Of a DNA stretch of 64,000 bases, positions 27,047-36,121 are shown one piece after another. The notes beneath the pieces were generated by a model. It worked only from the letters and a program-made list of their open reading frames with translations. It ran no database searches and was not told the origin of the DNA. Source of the DNA: Bacteroidales bacterium (GTDB lineage Bacteria; Bacteroidota; Bacteroidia; Bacteroidales; UBA4417); contig JADJGZ010000021.1 in assembly GCA_016707785.1 (NCBI GenBank), forward strand, positions 16,345 through 80,344. Reading direction: 5' to 3'. Positions within the stretch are counted from its first letter, which is position 1. Each line of letters opens with the position of its first letter. The translations under genes were made by a program, and so were the position numbers.

Positions 27047-27369
27047 TTTTATATCCTCCTGTTTATTAATAAGTTAAAATGAATTGATTTCTGGTTGATG
27101 AAAGTAATTTCAAACCCGAAAGGTAGTAATAATTTCATATGAAGGATTTGTAATACCTGAGAATTAACAATTTTTGAGGAGACAGGTTGACAAATTTTAA
27201 AGTATTGGTGGGTTAAATACTGCACAATCTAAAATCAATTTAAATAAGTCGATTTGAGTGGAATTAATCCCTTATTTCCCATTCAATAAACTTTAAATAA
27301 GTAATTTTGCACCGCAAAAAAAGAATACTTCATAAAATATTTTTCGAAGTTAACATTAAACTCTATCAT
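27047..27369. other. Divergent control region between the flavoprotein and nifJ
   Basis: About 320 AT-rich bases. They hold the flavoprotein ribosome-binding site at the left edge and the nifJ -7 box at 27302-27309. No other gene is seen. Confidence 0.55.
27302..27309 (+). promoter_or_regulatory. -7 promoter box of nifJ, decides the start codon
   Basis: TAATTTTG matches TAnnTTTG. An in-frame ATG at 27307 falls inside this box and cannot be translated from it, so the ATG at 27370, about 55 bases after the predicted transcript start, is preferred. Confidence 0.7.
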
Positions 27370-30300
27370 ATGACGAGTAAGAACAAATTCCTGACCTGCG
27401 ACGGTAACTATGCAGCAGCGCATATTGCCTATATGTTTAGTGAAGTAGCAGCAATTTATCCCATCACGCCTTCATCCACTATGGCTGAATATGTTGATGA
27501 ATGGTCAGCAAACGGGAAAAAGAATATTTTTGGTGAAACCGTTCGCGTTGTTGAAATGCAGAGTGAAGGCGGTGCCTCCGGAGCTGTGCATGGTTCATTA
27601 CAAGCTGGTGCTTTAACCAGCACTTTCACTGCATCCCAGGGCTTACTATTAATGATACCCAACATGTATAAAATGGCTGGTGAACTATTGCCAGGTGTTT
27701 TTCATGTTTCGGCCAGAAGTCTTGCCGCACAAGCCCTTTCAATTTTTGGAGACCATAGTGATGTTTATTCTGCACGCCAGACAGGTTTCGCCATGCTGGC
27801 AACCGGTAGCGTTCAGGAAATTATGGATATTGCTGGTGTAGCACATCTTGCCTCTATTCGTTCAAGGGTTCCTTTCGTGCATTTCTTTGATGGTTTCCGC
27901 ACCTCTCATGAAATTCAGAAAGTAGAATATCCTTCTACTGAAGACATGGCCAAACTGATCGATTGGAAATCATTAAAGGCATTCCGCGACAGAGCACTTA
28001 ATCCGGAACATCCTGTTACCAGGGGCACTGCTCAGAATCCAGACATATATTTCCAAAGTCGGGAAGCCGCAAATCCTTTTTATATGAAGGTTCCTGATAT
28101 TGTTGAAGAATATATGCAGGAAATTTCCAAAGCAACCGGTCGCGAGTATCATCCTTTCACTTATTACGGTGCTAAAGATGCTGAGAATGTGATTGTTGCT
28201 ATGGGTTCAATCACTGAAACCATTAAGGAAGTTATTGATCATCTGAATGCTAAGGGAGAAAAATTGGGACTGATCAGCGTTCACCTCTATCGTCCATTCT
28301 CTCCAAAATACTTGTTCAATGTAATGCCCAAAGGGGTCAAAAGGATTTGTGTTCTTGACCGTACCAAGGAACCAGGGGCAACCGGAGATCCACTCTTCCT
28401 TGACATCAAGGAAGTATTCTATGAAAGTGAAAATCGCCCAATGATTATTGGCGGTCGCTATGGCTTAAGTTCGAAAGATACAACTCCAGCCATGATCATC
28501 TCCGTTTTCAATAACCTGAAGATGAATGAACCAAAGAATCATTTCACATTAGGGATTGTTGATGATGTAACATTTACTTCTTTACCCCAGATGCCTGAAA
28601 TTGACCTGGCTGATAAAGGAACTTTCCAGGCTAAGTTCTATGGTATTGGTTCTGATGGAACTGTTGGAGCTAACAAGAATTCCATTAAAATTATCGGTGA
28701 TTCCACAGATAAATATGCACAGGCTTATTTCGCATATGATTCAAAGAAATCCGGAGGGGTTACTACTTCTCACCTTCGTTTCGGAGATCATCCAATTCGT
28801 TCACCTTATCTCGTTAATACACCTGACTTTGTAGCTTGTCACGTTCCTGCTTATCTCACCAGGTACGATTTGCTCAAGGGCCTTAAAAAAGGAGGGACAT
28901 TCCTTCTGAACAGTATATGGGATGGAGAAGAAACCAAGAACCGACTGCCGGATCATATGAAGAAATACCTGGCAGAAAATGAAATTAACTTCTACATCAT
29001 TAATGCTACTAAGATTGCTGAAGAAATCGGGCTTGGAAACAGGACCAATACCATTACCCAGGCTTCTTTCTTCAAAATTTCCGGTGTGATTCCTTATGAA
29101 ACAGCGCTTACTGAAATGAAGAATGCTGTTAAGAAATCTTTTGGCCGTAAGGGAGAAGAAATTGTCAAGATGAATATCGAAGCAATTGAAATGGGAGCTG
29201 AAGTAGAAAAGGTTGCCATCCCAGCCGAATGGAAAAATATTAAGGTAGCTGAAACGAAGGATACCAGGAATATTCCGGACTTCATAAAGAATGTGGTTGA
29301 ACCTATCAATACAATGAAAGGTGACGACCTGCCTGTTAGCGCTTTCCTCGGACGTGAAGATGGTACTTTCCCTGCCGGAACTACCGCTTTCGAAAAACGA
29401 GGCATCGCTGTCAATGTACCTGAATGGGTTTCAGGTAACTGTATTCAGTGTAATCAATGCGCATTTGTTTGTCCTCACGCTGCTATTCGTCCATTCCTGC
29501 TTAATGAAGAGGAGTTGAAGGGATTCCCTGCAGATACCGCAACATTAAAAGCTATTCCAAAGACCTTCGACGGTTTACAGTTCCGTATCCAGGTTAGCCC
29601 ATTGGATTGCACAGGTTGTGGAAATTGTGCTGATGTTTGTCCTGCCAAGGTTAAAGCATTAGTAATGAAGCCACTGGATTCCCAGAAACACGAAATCAGT
29701 AATTGGGAGTATGTAGCTTCAAATGTAACTTATAAGGATACCATTGCTCCTAAAGACCAGAATGTTAAAAATAGTCAGTTTGCCCAGCCTTTATTTGAGT
29801 TCTCCGGAGCTTGTGCCGGTTGTGGTGAAACTCCCTATATCAAATTAATCACCCAGCTTTATGGTGACAGGATGATGGTTGCAAATGCAACAGGTTGTTC
29901 TTCCATTTATGGTGGTTCAGCTCCTTCAACTCCTTATACTGTAAATGCGGATGGATGTGGTCCGGCCTGGGCTAACTCACTATTTGAAGATAATGCTGAG
30001 TACGGACTAGGTATGGCACTTGGTGTTGGTAAACTTCGTACCCGCATTGCTGAACGAATGAGTAAGATAATTGAAGGCGGCTATAATGAAGAATTGAAGA
30101 ATGCTTGTCGTGAGTGGATTGAAAACATGGAGAATCCAACCGGTTCAAAAGAAGCCTCAGCAAAAGTTCTTCCTTTACTGGAGAAGGAAAATGATGATTT
30201 ATGCAAAGAGATCAGTGCATTGAAACAGTATTTCATCAAGAAATCGGTATGGATGTTTGGCGGAGATGGTTGGGCCTATGATATTGGTTACGGTGGATTG

Positions 30301-30903
30301 GATCATGTGCTGGCATCAGGTGAAGATGTAAACGTGCTTGTTCTTGACACTGAAGTCTATTCAAATACAGGGGGTCAGGCTTCGAAATCAACTCCGGTAG
30401 GAGCTGTTGCGAAGTTTGCTGCTTCAGGCAAGAGAGTTCGTAAAAAAGACCTGGGAATGATGGCTATGAGCTATGGTTATGTTTATGTTGCCCAGGTTGC
30501 TATGGGAGCCAACCAAACCCAATTCCTTAAAGCTCTGCGTGAAGCCGAAGCTTACCCGGGACCTTCATTGATCATTGCTTATTCAACCTGTATCAATCAT
30601 GGTTTGCATGCAGGTATGGATAAAGCTCAGGATCAGCAGGATAAAGCAGTTCAGGCCGGTTATTGGGCTAATTATCGCTTCAATCCTGCACTGGAAGCTG
30701 AAGGAAAGAACCCATTCCAGCTTGATTCAAAAGAACCTGACTTCACAAAGTTCCAGGAATTCCTCAAATCTGAAGTACGTTATACTTCACTCATGAAGTC
30801 ATTCCCTGCTCAGGCTATAGAATTATTTGAAGCTGCTGAACAGAATGCAAAATGGAGGTATAATTCCTATAAACGACTGGCGGAACAGGATTTTTCGAAA
30901 TAA
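27370..30903 (+). CDS. nifJ: Pyruvate:ferredoxin (flavodoxin) oxidoreductase
   Basis: A 1,177-residue homodimeric-type enzyme oxidising pyruvate to acetyl-CoA and CO2 while reducing ferredoxin; oxygen-sensitive and typical of anaerobes. The N-terminal pyrimidine-binding domain has AYPITPSSTMAE-like AIYPITPSSTMAEY. Two ferredoxin-type [4Fe-4S] motifs are CIQCNQCAFVCPHA and CTGCGNCADVCPAK (about residues 690-760). The TPP domain has ACAGCGETPY, the fourth-cluster cysteine region, and GDGWAYDIGYGGLDHVLASG with NTGGQASKSTP. Length matches the family. The upstream 21-codon extension is rejected because it overlaps the promoter. Confidence 0.97.
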   Translation: MTSKNKFLTCDGNYAAAHIAYMFSEVAAIYPITPSSTMAEYVDEWSANGKKNIFGETVRVVEMQSEGGASGAVHGSLQAGALTSTFTASQGLLLMIPNMYKMAGELLPGVFHVSARSLAAQALSIFGDHSDVYSARQTGFAMLATGSVQEIMDIAGVAHLASIRSRVPFVHFFDGFRTSHEIQKVEYPSTEDMAKLIDWKSLKAFRDRALNPEHPVTRGTAQNPDIYFQSREAANPFYMKVPDIVEEYMQEISKATGREYHPFTYYGAKDAENVIVAMGSITETIKEVIDHLNAKGEKLGLISVHLYRPFSPKYLFNVMPKGVKRICVLDRTKEPGATGDPLFLDIKEVFYESENRPMIIGGRYGLSSKDTTPAMIISVFNNLKMNEPKNHFTLGIVDDVTFTSLPQMPEIDLADKGTFQAKFYGIGSDGTVGANKNSIKIIGDSTDKYAQAYFAYDSKKSGGVTTSHLRFGDHPIRSPYLVNTPDFVACHVPAYLTRYDLLKGLKKGGTFLLNSIWDGEETKNRLPDHMKKYLAENEINFYIINATKIAEEIGLGNRTNTITQASFFKISGVIPYETALTEMKNAVKKSFGRKGEEIVKMNIEAIEMGAEVEKVAIPAEWKNIKVAETKDTRNIPDFIKNVVEPINTMKGDDLPVSAFLGREDGTFPAGTTAFEKRGIAVNVPEWVSGNCIQCNQCAFVCPHAAIRPFLLNEEELKGFPADTATLKAIPKTFDGLQFRIQVSPLDCTGCGNCADVCPAKVKALVMKPLDSQKHEISNWEYVASNVTYKDTIAPKDQNVKNSQFAQPLFEFSGACAGCGETPYIKLITQLYGDRMMVANATGCSSIYGGSAPSTPYTVNADGCGPAWANSLFEDNAEYGLGMALGVGKLRTRIAERMSKIIEGGYNEELKNACREWIENMENPTGSKEASAKVLPLLEKENDDLCKEISALKQYFIKKSVWMFGGDGWAYDIGYGGLDHVLASGEDVNVLVLDTEVYSNTGGQASKSTPVGAVAKFAASGKRVRKKDLGMMAMSYGYVYVAQVAMGANQTQFLKALREAEAYPGPSLIIAYSTCINHGLHAGMDKAQDQQDKAVQAGYWANYRFNPALEAEGKNPFQLDSKEPDFTKFQEFLKSEVRYTSLMKSFPAQAIELFEAAEQNAKWRYNSYKRLAEQDFSK

Positions 30904-30920
30904 TGTTCGTTAGCTAATGT

Positions 30921-30957
30921 AAAAGCCGGGTCCTTGTTTGGATCCGGTTTTTTTTTG
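30921..30957 (+). terminator. Rho-independent terminator after nifJ
   Basis: AAAGCCGGGTCC and GGATCCGGTTT form a stem around TTGTTT, followed by a run of nine T. It starts 18 bases past the nifJ stop. Confidence 0.9.
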
Positions 30958-31154
30958 AACTTAAATAGAAAATAATCAAATATTATCCGGACGAAAGAGT
31001 TATCAGAATCTGGTTATATATTTACACAGACATTCACATATAAATGAATAGTTAAACAGATTTTAGATACAAATCCTATATTTACTTCATGGATTCGAAC
31101 ATATCAAACATTTTTATGTTTCAAGCAACTGATTACTAACTTATCAATACAACT

Positions 31155-31883
31155 ATGAAAACCTTTCAGCGCATTACCCTTTTTAGTTTTTTTGTTTTTT
31201 CTGGTTTTTTGCTAACTGCTCAAACCAGCATGCCGGAGATTGTCTTTAAAGAAGATCCCCTGACCCATAATATGCATATTGCATCGGATGGCGAATTTCT
31301 TTTTACTTGCAATGGTGGAGTAGCTGATAAAGGGCAGGTATCTATTTTCCGTCTTAACGGGGAGAAAATCGGCTCCTATTCATTTCCCCTTGATATGCGC
31401 AGTATTATGTATAATCCTTCAGATAAGAAGCTTTACATAAGTACCTATGATAAGAAAATATACAGAATTAATGATGTGAAGATGGGTAGCTATGTGGAAG
31501 TGATGACCTTCGAAGACAGGGATGGCCAAAGCACTCCAGCCATTGATGCCAAAGGAAAGTACTTCTGTTTCTATGAAGATGGAGTGGTTTACATGTATGA
31601 TATTAAGAAAGGAAAACTCAAGAAAAAAATCTCAGGCTTAAATCTTGCCCCCCATGCTCCTGATCAAAGTGTCGCCATAGCAATTGATAAAAAGCATATT
31701 TATCTCTGGAATTCTTATGAACAGCTAATTTTGGCTTTTGATTTGAAAGGCAAGTATATTAAGACATTTAAAGTGAACCAGGGAGACTATATGTTTTCTC
31801 TTTCAACGGCTAATGGAATGGTTTGGGTTTCAACCGATGGAAATTATGATGTAGGTACATGGTATGGTTATCGCTTTTGGTAG
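31155..31883 (+). CDS. Secreted protein, beta-propeller-like, unknown function
   Basis: A 242-residue protein with a clear signal peptide (LFSFFVFSGFLLTAQ). The mature part has four or five repeats of a short blade-like pattern (GEFLFTCNGGVADKGQVSIF, DKKLYISTYDKKIYRIND, GKYFCFYEDGVVYMYDIKKG, KKHIYLWNSYEQLILAFDLKG), suggesting a small WD40/NHL-like propeller. No catalytic motif, lipobox or T9SS domain is seen, so it is probably periplasmic. It stands alone between nifJ and sppA. I do not recognise a named family. Confidence 0.7.
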   Translation: MKTFQRITLFSFFVFSGFLLTAQTSMPEIVFKEDPLTHNMHIASDGEFLFTCNGGVADKGQVSIFRLNGEKIGSYSFPLDMRSIMYNPSDKKLYISTYDKKIYRINDVKMGSYVEVMTFEDRDGQSTPAIDAKGKYFCFYEDGVVYMYDIKKGKLKKKISGLNLAPHAPDQSVAIAIDKKHIYLWNSYEQLILAFDLKGKYIKTFKVNQGDYMFSLSTANGMVWVSTDGNYDVGTWYGYRFW

Positions 31884-31904
31884 CATATTCTATTATAAAA
31901 AGAT

Positions 31905-31939
31905 AAGAGGCTGTCTCAAAAATCCTGAGACAGCCTCTT
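31905..31939 (-). terminator. Strong hairpin terminator after sppA
   Basis: AAGAGGCTGTCTCA (31905-31918) and TGAGACAGCCTCTT (31926-31939) form a perfect 14-base stem with a 7-base loop. On the minus strand it is followed by ATCTTTTTATAA, so it terminates sppA. It may also stop the convergent plus-strand gene. Confidence 0.85.
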
Positions 31940-31959
31940 CCATTTATAGCTTTTGACTA

Positions 31960-33732
31960 CTATCGAATACTGATATCATAAGGCATCAGGGCTTGTACAC
32001 CTTTTATCTGGCTCATATTTTTTAGGTATTCCAGGTAGTTATAGGCAGGACCCAGCTGCTGTTTCATTAGAACAGATGTGTTGTCGCCATTGAAGGCTTC
32101 CATGATCCTGGTGAATGGATCTTTCACAAACGGTAGTTCCATGGTCTTATAATCTTTCAGATTTGCCAGTGTTGCAGCGGCTTTTATTGCGTCATTCAGT
32201 CCACCGAATTCATCAATTAATCCAAGCCTTTTTGCATCGGTTCCACTCCATACTCTACCCTGACCGATACTGTCAACACCTGCAACATTCATTTTGCGGC
32301 CTTCAGCTACATGTGAAATAAAAGTCGAGTAGATATCTTCAATTTCCTTTGTAATGAACTTCTTTTCATCTTCAGACATGGGCCTGTTTAGTGGAATGTA
32401 ATCAGCATATGTGTTAGTCTTTACCCCATCGAAGGTGATCCCAAGTTTATTGTTGAAAAACTTCTGGGTGTTTGGAATGATCCCAAAAACCCCGATTGAG
32501 CCCGTAAGGGTAGTAGGGCTGGCATATACTTTAGAAGCACCACAAGCGATATAGTATCCTCCGGAAGCAGCCAGGTCGCCCATTGATACTACGACTGGTT
32601 TCACCTTTTTTGATAAAGTTACTTCTCTCCAGATGACATCTGAAGCAAGGGCGCTTCCTCCGGGAGAATTCACTCTCAGGACAATAGCTTTCACTTTATC
32701 ATCAAGCCTTGCCTTCCTGATTGCTTTAGAGATCCTCTCTGATCCAATGGAGCCTTCATCGCCTTCCCCAGAGATAATATTTCCGGCGGCATAGATCACA
32801 GCAATTTTGTTGGAGGATGAAGAGCCTTCACCTTCATTCATTGGACTATCAGCATATTTAGAAAATTTGAGCAGATTGAGATCTTTGATGGAAGCACTTC
32901 CAACCCGTCCTTTTAATTCTTCAAGTAGTTCATCCTTATACATAAGTTTGTCCACCAGTTTAAGCTGAACAGCATCCTGTGGACTCTGGCATAAAAACTT
33001 GTCGGCAATTGTATTTAGCTGGTCGGTTCCGATTTTGCGGCTCTCAGAAATCCCTTTTAGCATTTGGTTCCAGATGGCTGAAACATAGGTAAGTGTCTGC
33101 TCTTTGCTTGCATCACTCATCTTATCCAGCATAAAAGGCTCTACAGCGCTCTTGAATTTTCCATGACGAATGATTTGAGCTTCAATATCAAGCTTTTCAA
33201 GCATTCCCTTGAAGAAGACAACATCACCGGAGAGGCCTTTTAATTCTAAACTTCCTGCCGGATTCAGGTAAATTTTATCTGAAACACTAGCCAGGTAATA
33301 TGATTTCTGAGTGTACATTTCAGCATAGCTGACAATGAATTTTCCTGATTTTTTAAATTCAATCAGCGCATTACGGATTTCTTCCACCGTAGCCATTCCC
33401 GTTGGAATGATGGAAAGGTCCAGGTATATACCTTTAATGTTTGAATCTTTGGATGCATTTTGCAGTGCTTCAAGAATGTCATTCAATCCCATTCCTTTTG
33501 TGCTGCTCATGGAATTGAAATCGAAAGATGCAAATGGGTTTTCAGGTGCCCTGTCAGATATCTCATTATCAAGTGCAAGCAGAAGAATCGTATTGTCTTT
33601 TACAACAACAGTTTCTTTCTTTGTAAACGAAATGGCTGAAGCAATAATGGCAAAAAAGAGCAAAAAGGCTACCAGGCTGGCCAAAATGAAACCTAGCATG
33701 GAAGCAAAAGTGAATTTAAAGAATTCTCTCAT
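31960..33732 (-). CDS. sppA: Signal peptide peptidase SppA, 67K type
   Basis: A 590-residue membrane serine protease that digests leftover signal peptides at the inner membrane. An N-terminal helix (MLGFILASLVAFLLFFAIIASAISF) anchors two tandem ClpP/crotonase-like domains. The N-domain has the candidate general-base lysine in YTQKSYYLASVSDKIYLNP. The C-domain has the nucleophile serine in MGDLAASGGYYIACGA and the following SPTTLTGSIGVFG. This is the long two-domain form, like E. coli SppA. It is a single gene with a strong terminator. Confidence 0.95.
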   Translation of the reverse strand: MREFFKFTFASMLGFILASLVAFLLFFAIIASAISFTKKETVVVKDNTILLLALDNEISDRAPENPFASFDFNSMSSTKGMGLNDILEALQNASKDSNIKGIYLDLSIIPTGMATVEEIRNALIEFKKSGKFIVSYAEMYTQKSYYLASVSDKIYLNPAGSLELKGLSGDVVFFKGMLEKLDIEAQIIRHGKFKSAVEPFMLDKMSDASKEQTLTYVSAIWNQMLKGISESRKIGTDQLNTIADKFLCQSPQDAVQLKLVDKLMYKDELLEELKGRVGSASIKDLNLLKFSKYADSPMNEGEGSSSSNKIAVIYAAGNIISGEGDEGSIGSERISKAIRKARLDDKVKAIVLRVNSPGGSALASDVIWREVTLSKKVKPVVVSMGDLAASGGYYIACGASKVYASPTTLTGSIGVFGIIPNTQKFFNNKLGITFDGVKTNTYADYIPLNRPMSEDEKKFITKEIEDIYSTFISHVAEGRKMNVAGVDSIGQGRVWSGTDAKRLGLIDEFGGLNDAIKAAATLANLKDYKTMELPFVKDPFTRIMEAFNGDNTSVLMKQQLGPAYNYLEYLKNMSQIKGVQALMPYDISIR

Positions 33733-33857
33733 AGTGTATAGTTTTTAACTTAAGTAGACGTCATCATCAATACGAAGTTACAAAATCTGGTCGGTATGGT
33801 GAAAAAAGAATTTCGGCATTGTTGAAAACTTACACTTCAAAATTCAGCAAGCCACAA

Positions 33858-33886
33858 TTGACATTTGGATTCAAATTGTACCTTTG
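33858..33886 (+). promoter_or_regulatory. Promoter of folK (TTG, 18 bases, TACCTTTG)
   Basis: TTG at 33858-33860 and TACCTTTG at 33879-33886 match the Bacteroidota -33/-7 promoter at standard spacing. A possible TTG start codon at 33884 lies inside it, which supports the ATG at 33902 as the real folK start with a very short leader. Confidence 0.75.
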
Positions 33887-33901
33887 GATTTTACGGTCGG
33901 G

Positions 33902-34420
33902 ATGTCTAGAGTATTTCTATCCTTAGGGAGTAACAAGGGCGACAGGCTCGGTGCATTAGGCAGTGCATTGGGAAAATTGGAGGCACTGGTGGGCAGGGTG
34001 ATTTCAGTTTCATCTGTTTATGAAACAGAACCGTGGGGGTTTATATCAGACCAGCAGTTTCTGAATATGGCAGTGGAGATAGAGTCAATCCTTGGCCCTG
34101 AGCAATTGCTCGAAGTTTTGCTGAGCATTGAAAAAGAGATGGGCAGGGTAAGGCTACAGGGAGGTTATGCCTCCCGATTGATTGATCTCGATATTCTCCT
34201 TTATGATGATCAGGTTATTGAAAGAGAATTCATTCAATTACCCCATCCAAGGCTGCATATCAGGAAGTTTGTACTGATCCCTTTGGCTGAAATTGCACCC
34301 GGGCACTTTCATCCTGTATTGAGAAAGACTATAAGTGAATTAATGCAGGAATGTGATGATCAAACACAGGTTACCTGCTTTATGGACCGAAGTCATCCTG
34401 AGTTTAAGTTTAAATATTGA
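33902..34420 (+). CDS. folK: 2-amino-4-hydroxy-6-hydroxymethyldihydropteridine pyrophosphokinase
   Basis: A 172-residue folate-pathway enzyme transferring pyrophosphate from ATP to 6-hydroxymethyl-dihydropterin. Motifs: VFLSLGSNKGDR at the N-terminus, SSVYETEPWGF, the magnesium-binding RLIDLDILLYDD, and LPHPRLHIRKFVLIPLAEIAP. Length is normal for monofunctional HPPK. It is 50 bases upstream of the deoxynucleoside kinase gene and probably cotranscribed, a common pairing in Bacteroidota. Confidence 0.95.
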   Translation: MSRVFLSLGSNKGDRLGALGSALGKLEALVGRVISVSSVYETEPWGFISDQQFLNMAVEIESILGPEQLLEVLLSIEKEMGRVRLQGGYASRLIDLDILLYDDQVIEREFIQLPHPRLHIRKFVLIPLAEIAPGHFHPVLRKTISELMQECDDQTQVTCFMDRSHPEFKFKY

Positions 34421-34470
34421 AGAATTCAGGATTACAAAACAAATATCCTTATCTGTTTACAACACTTTGA

Positions 34471-35109
34471 ATGAACACACCTTATAAATACATTGCTATT
34501 GAAGGGAATATTGGAGCAGGGAAGACTACCTTGTCCACACGGCTTGCAGAGCAATTTAATGCCAGGTTGATCCTGGAGCAGTTTGAAGATAATTCCTTCC
34601 TTCCCAAATTTTATGAGGACCCTGAACGGTATGCTTTTCCACTTGAATTATCTTTCCTGGCAGATAGATACCAACAATTGAAAAATACCTTGAATGTCCA
34701 GGATCTGTTTCATCCTTTTACGGTAGCGGATTACTTCATTCATAAGTCATTGATATTTGCCAGGAAAACCCTGAATGACCAGGAGTTTACACTGTATTCA
34801 AGGTTGTTTGCAATCATTGATAATGCGTTGCCAAAACCTGATCTGTTAGTTTACTTGTACCTGAATATCGGAAGGTTACAGGAGAATATAAGGAACAGGG
34901 GCAGGAGTTATGAGCAGAATATACAGGATGGTTACCTGCTGAAGATACAGGAAGGTTATTTTGATTATATACGACAGCAGCAAGGGATGAGGGTTTTACT
35001 GATTGATACCAATAATCTTGATTTTGTAGCGAGAAAGTCGGATTATGATCGCTTACTGGACTTGATTATGCAGGAGTATCCAATTGGTGTGCATCGCCTG
35101 GTTGCATAA
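34471..35109 (+). CDS. Deoxynucleoside kinase
   Basis: A 212-residue dNK-family kinase that phosphorylates deoxynucleosides for salvage. Motifs: P-loop EGNIGAGKTTL (about residue 10), the substrate-pocket segment VADYFIHKSL, DLLVYLYLN, and the arginine-rich lid RNRGRSYEQN. The family includes deoxyadenosine/deoxyguanosine kinases; base preference cannot be told by eye. Downstream of folK on the same strand. Confidence 0.92.
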   Translation: MNTPYKYIAIEGNIGAGKTTLSTRLAEQFNARLILEQFEDNSFLPKFYEDPERYAFPLELSFLADRYQQLKNTLNVQDLFHPFTVADYFIHKSLIFARKTLNDQEFTLYSRLFAIIDNALPKPDLLVYLYLNIGRLQENIRNRGRSYEQNIQDGYLLKIQEGYFDYIRQQQGMRVLLIDTNNLDFVARKSDYDRLLDLIMQEYPIGVHRLVA

Positions 35110-35191
35110 CTGATTAGGTTAACTGATTCTTCTTTTCTAAATTTGTAATCTAATTTTCAATACATTAAGTAATTAATTTTCAATTCAGTTT

Positions 35192-36121
35192 ATGGAAGGC
35201 GTTTCGATTCTCACTTGGATAATGCTCATTGTGTTACTGATTATGGCTATAGCTATCTTTATGCTACTTGCCAGATTAAAAAAGCATGATGCTGATTTTC
35301 ATCGCATTACTACAGAGAATGATAACCTCATTGATGAGCTGGAAAGAGTAAAAAATGAACTGCATTTTAATCGTGAAAAAGCCGGTGAATCAGACCGCCT
35401 GAAATCTGCTTTTCTATGTAATATGTCCCATGAAATCCGCACACCTCTTCATGCAATAATGGGATTTTGCGGATTGATTGCAAATACTGCTATTTCTGAC
35501 ACAGAAAAGGTTAAATATGCGAATGTCATTAATCGTAATGTTGATTCAATGTTAGAGTTGGTGAATGACATATTTGATATTGCCCAGGTTGAAGCGGGTA
35601 TTACTCATGTTGAAGATGAACCTGTAAAAGTGAACGATTTGCTGGGTGCGGTTCAAACCTGGATCAACCTTGAAAAAGACAATGCAGGAAAGGAATATTT
35701 GCAGGTGAAAGTAATGAAGGGCAATAAGGACAATGACTTCTTTATCTATACCGATGGTTATAAGCTTCGCCGCACCTTGAATAACCTGGCAGCTAATGCA
35801 TTAAAATACAGTACAGAAGGATTTATAGAAATTGGTTATAGATTCGGATCTGAAAATATGGTAGAATTTTTTGTGAAAGATGAAGGAATAGGTTTCTCAA
35901 AAGATAAACTGGATATCATTTTTCAACGTTTCCGCCAGTTGGATGAAAGCCAGACACGGCAATATGGTGGCCTGGGGTTAGGCTTAACAGTGGCTGATAA
36001 GTTTGTCGGACTTCTGGGAGGCACAATGTGGGCTGAAAGTGAACCCGGACAAGGTTCTACCTTTTGGTTTGCCATACCTTACCGTAAGCACCCATTCCCT
36101 GTAAACCAAACAGTTGCTTAA
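35192..36121 (+). CDS. Membrane histidine kinase without a sensor domain
   Basis: A 309-residue kinase with one N-terminal membrane helix (ILTWIMLIVLLIMAIAIFMLL), a short coiled-coil, a HisKA domain with LCNMSHEIRTPLHAIMGF (His about residue 81), and a HATPase domain with NNLAANALKYSTEG, KDEGIGFSKDKLDIIF and GGLGLGLTVADKFV. There is no periplasmic or PAS sensing module, so another protein probably supplies the signal. Its stop overlaps the start of the sialidase-like gene (TAATG), implying translational coupling. Confidence 0.9.
   Translation: MEGVSILTWIMLIVLLIMAIAIFMLLARLKKHDADFHRITTENDNLIDELERVKNELHFNREKAGESDRLKSAFLCNMSHEIRTPLHAIMGFCGLIANTAISDTEKVKYANVINRNVDSMLELVNDIFDIAQVEAGITHVEDEPVKVNDLLGAVQTWINLEKDNAGKEYLQVKVMKGNKDNDFFIYTDGYKLRRTLNNLAANALKYSTEGFIEIGYRFGSENMVEFFVKDEGIGFSKDKLDIIFQRFRQLDESQTRQYGGLGLGLTVADKFVGLLGGTMWAESEPGQGSTFWFAIPYRKHPFPVNQTVA

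Noticed and set aside
27307..27369. 21-codon N-terminal extension of nifJ
   Set aside because: The upstream ATG lies inside the TAATTTTG -7 box; the extension is unlike the family, which starts MTSKNKFLTCDGN.
31085..31105. tRNA T-loop-like sequence (GTTCGAATCC on the minus strand)
   Set aside because: No matching T stem, acceptor stem or anticodon arm surrounds it.
33884..33901. TTG start for folK
   Set aside because: The TTG is part of the TACCTTTG promoter box; the ATG at 33902 gives the standard N-terminus.
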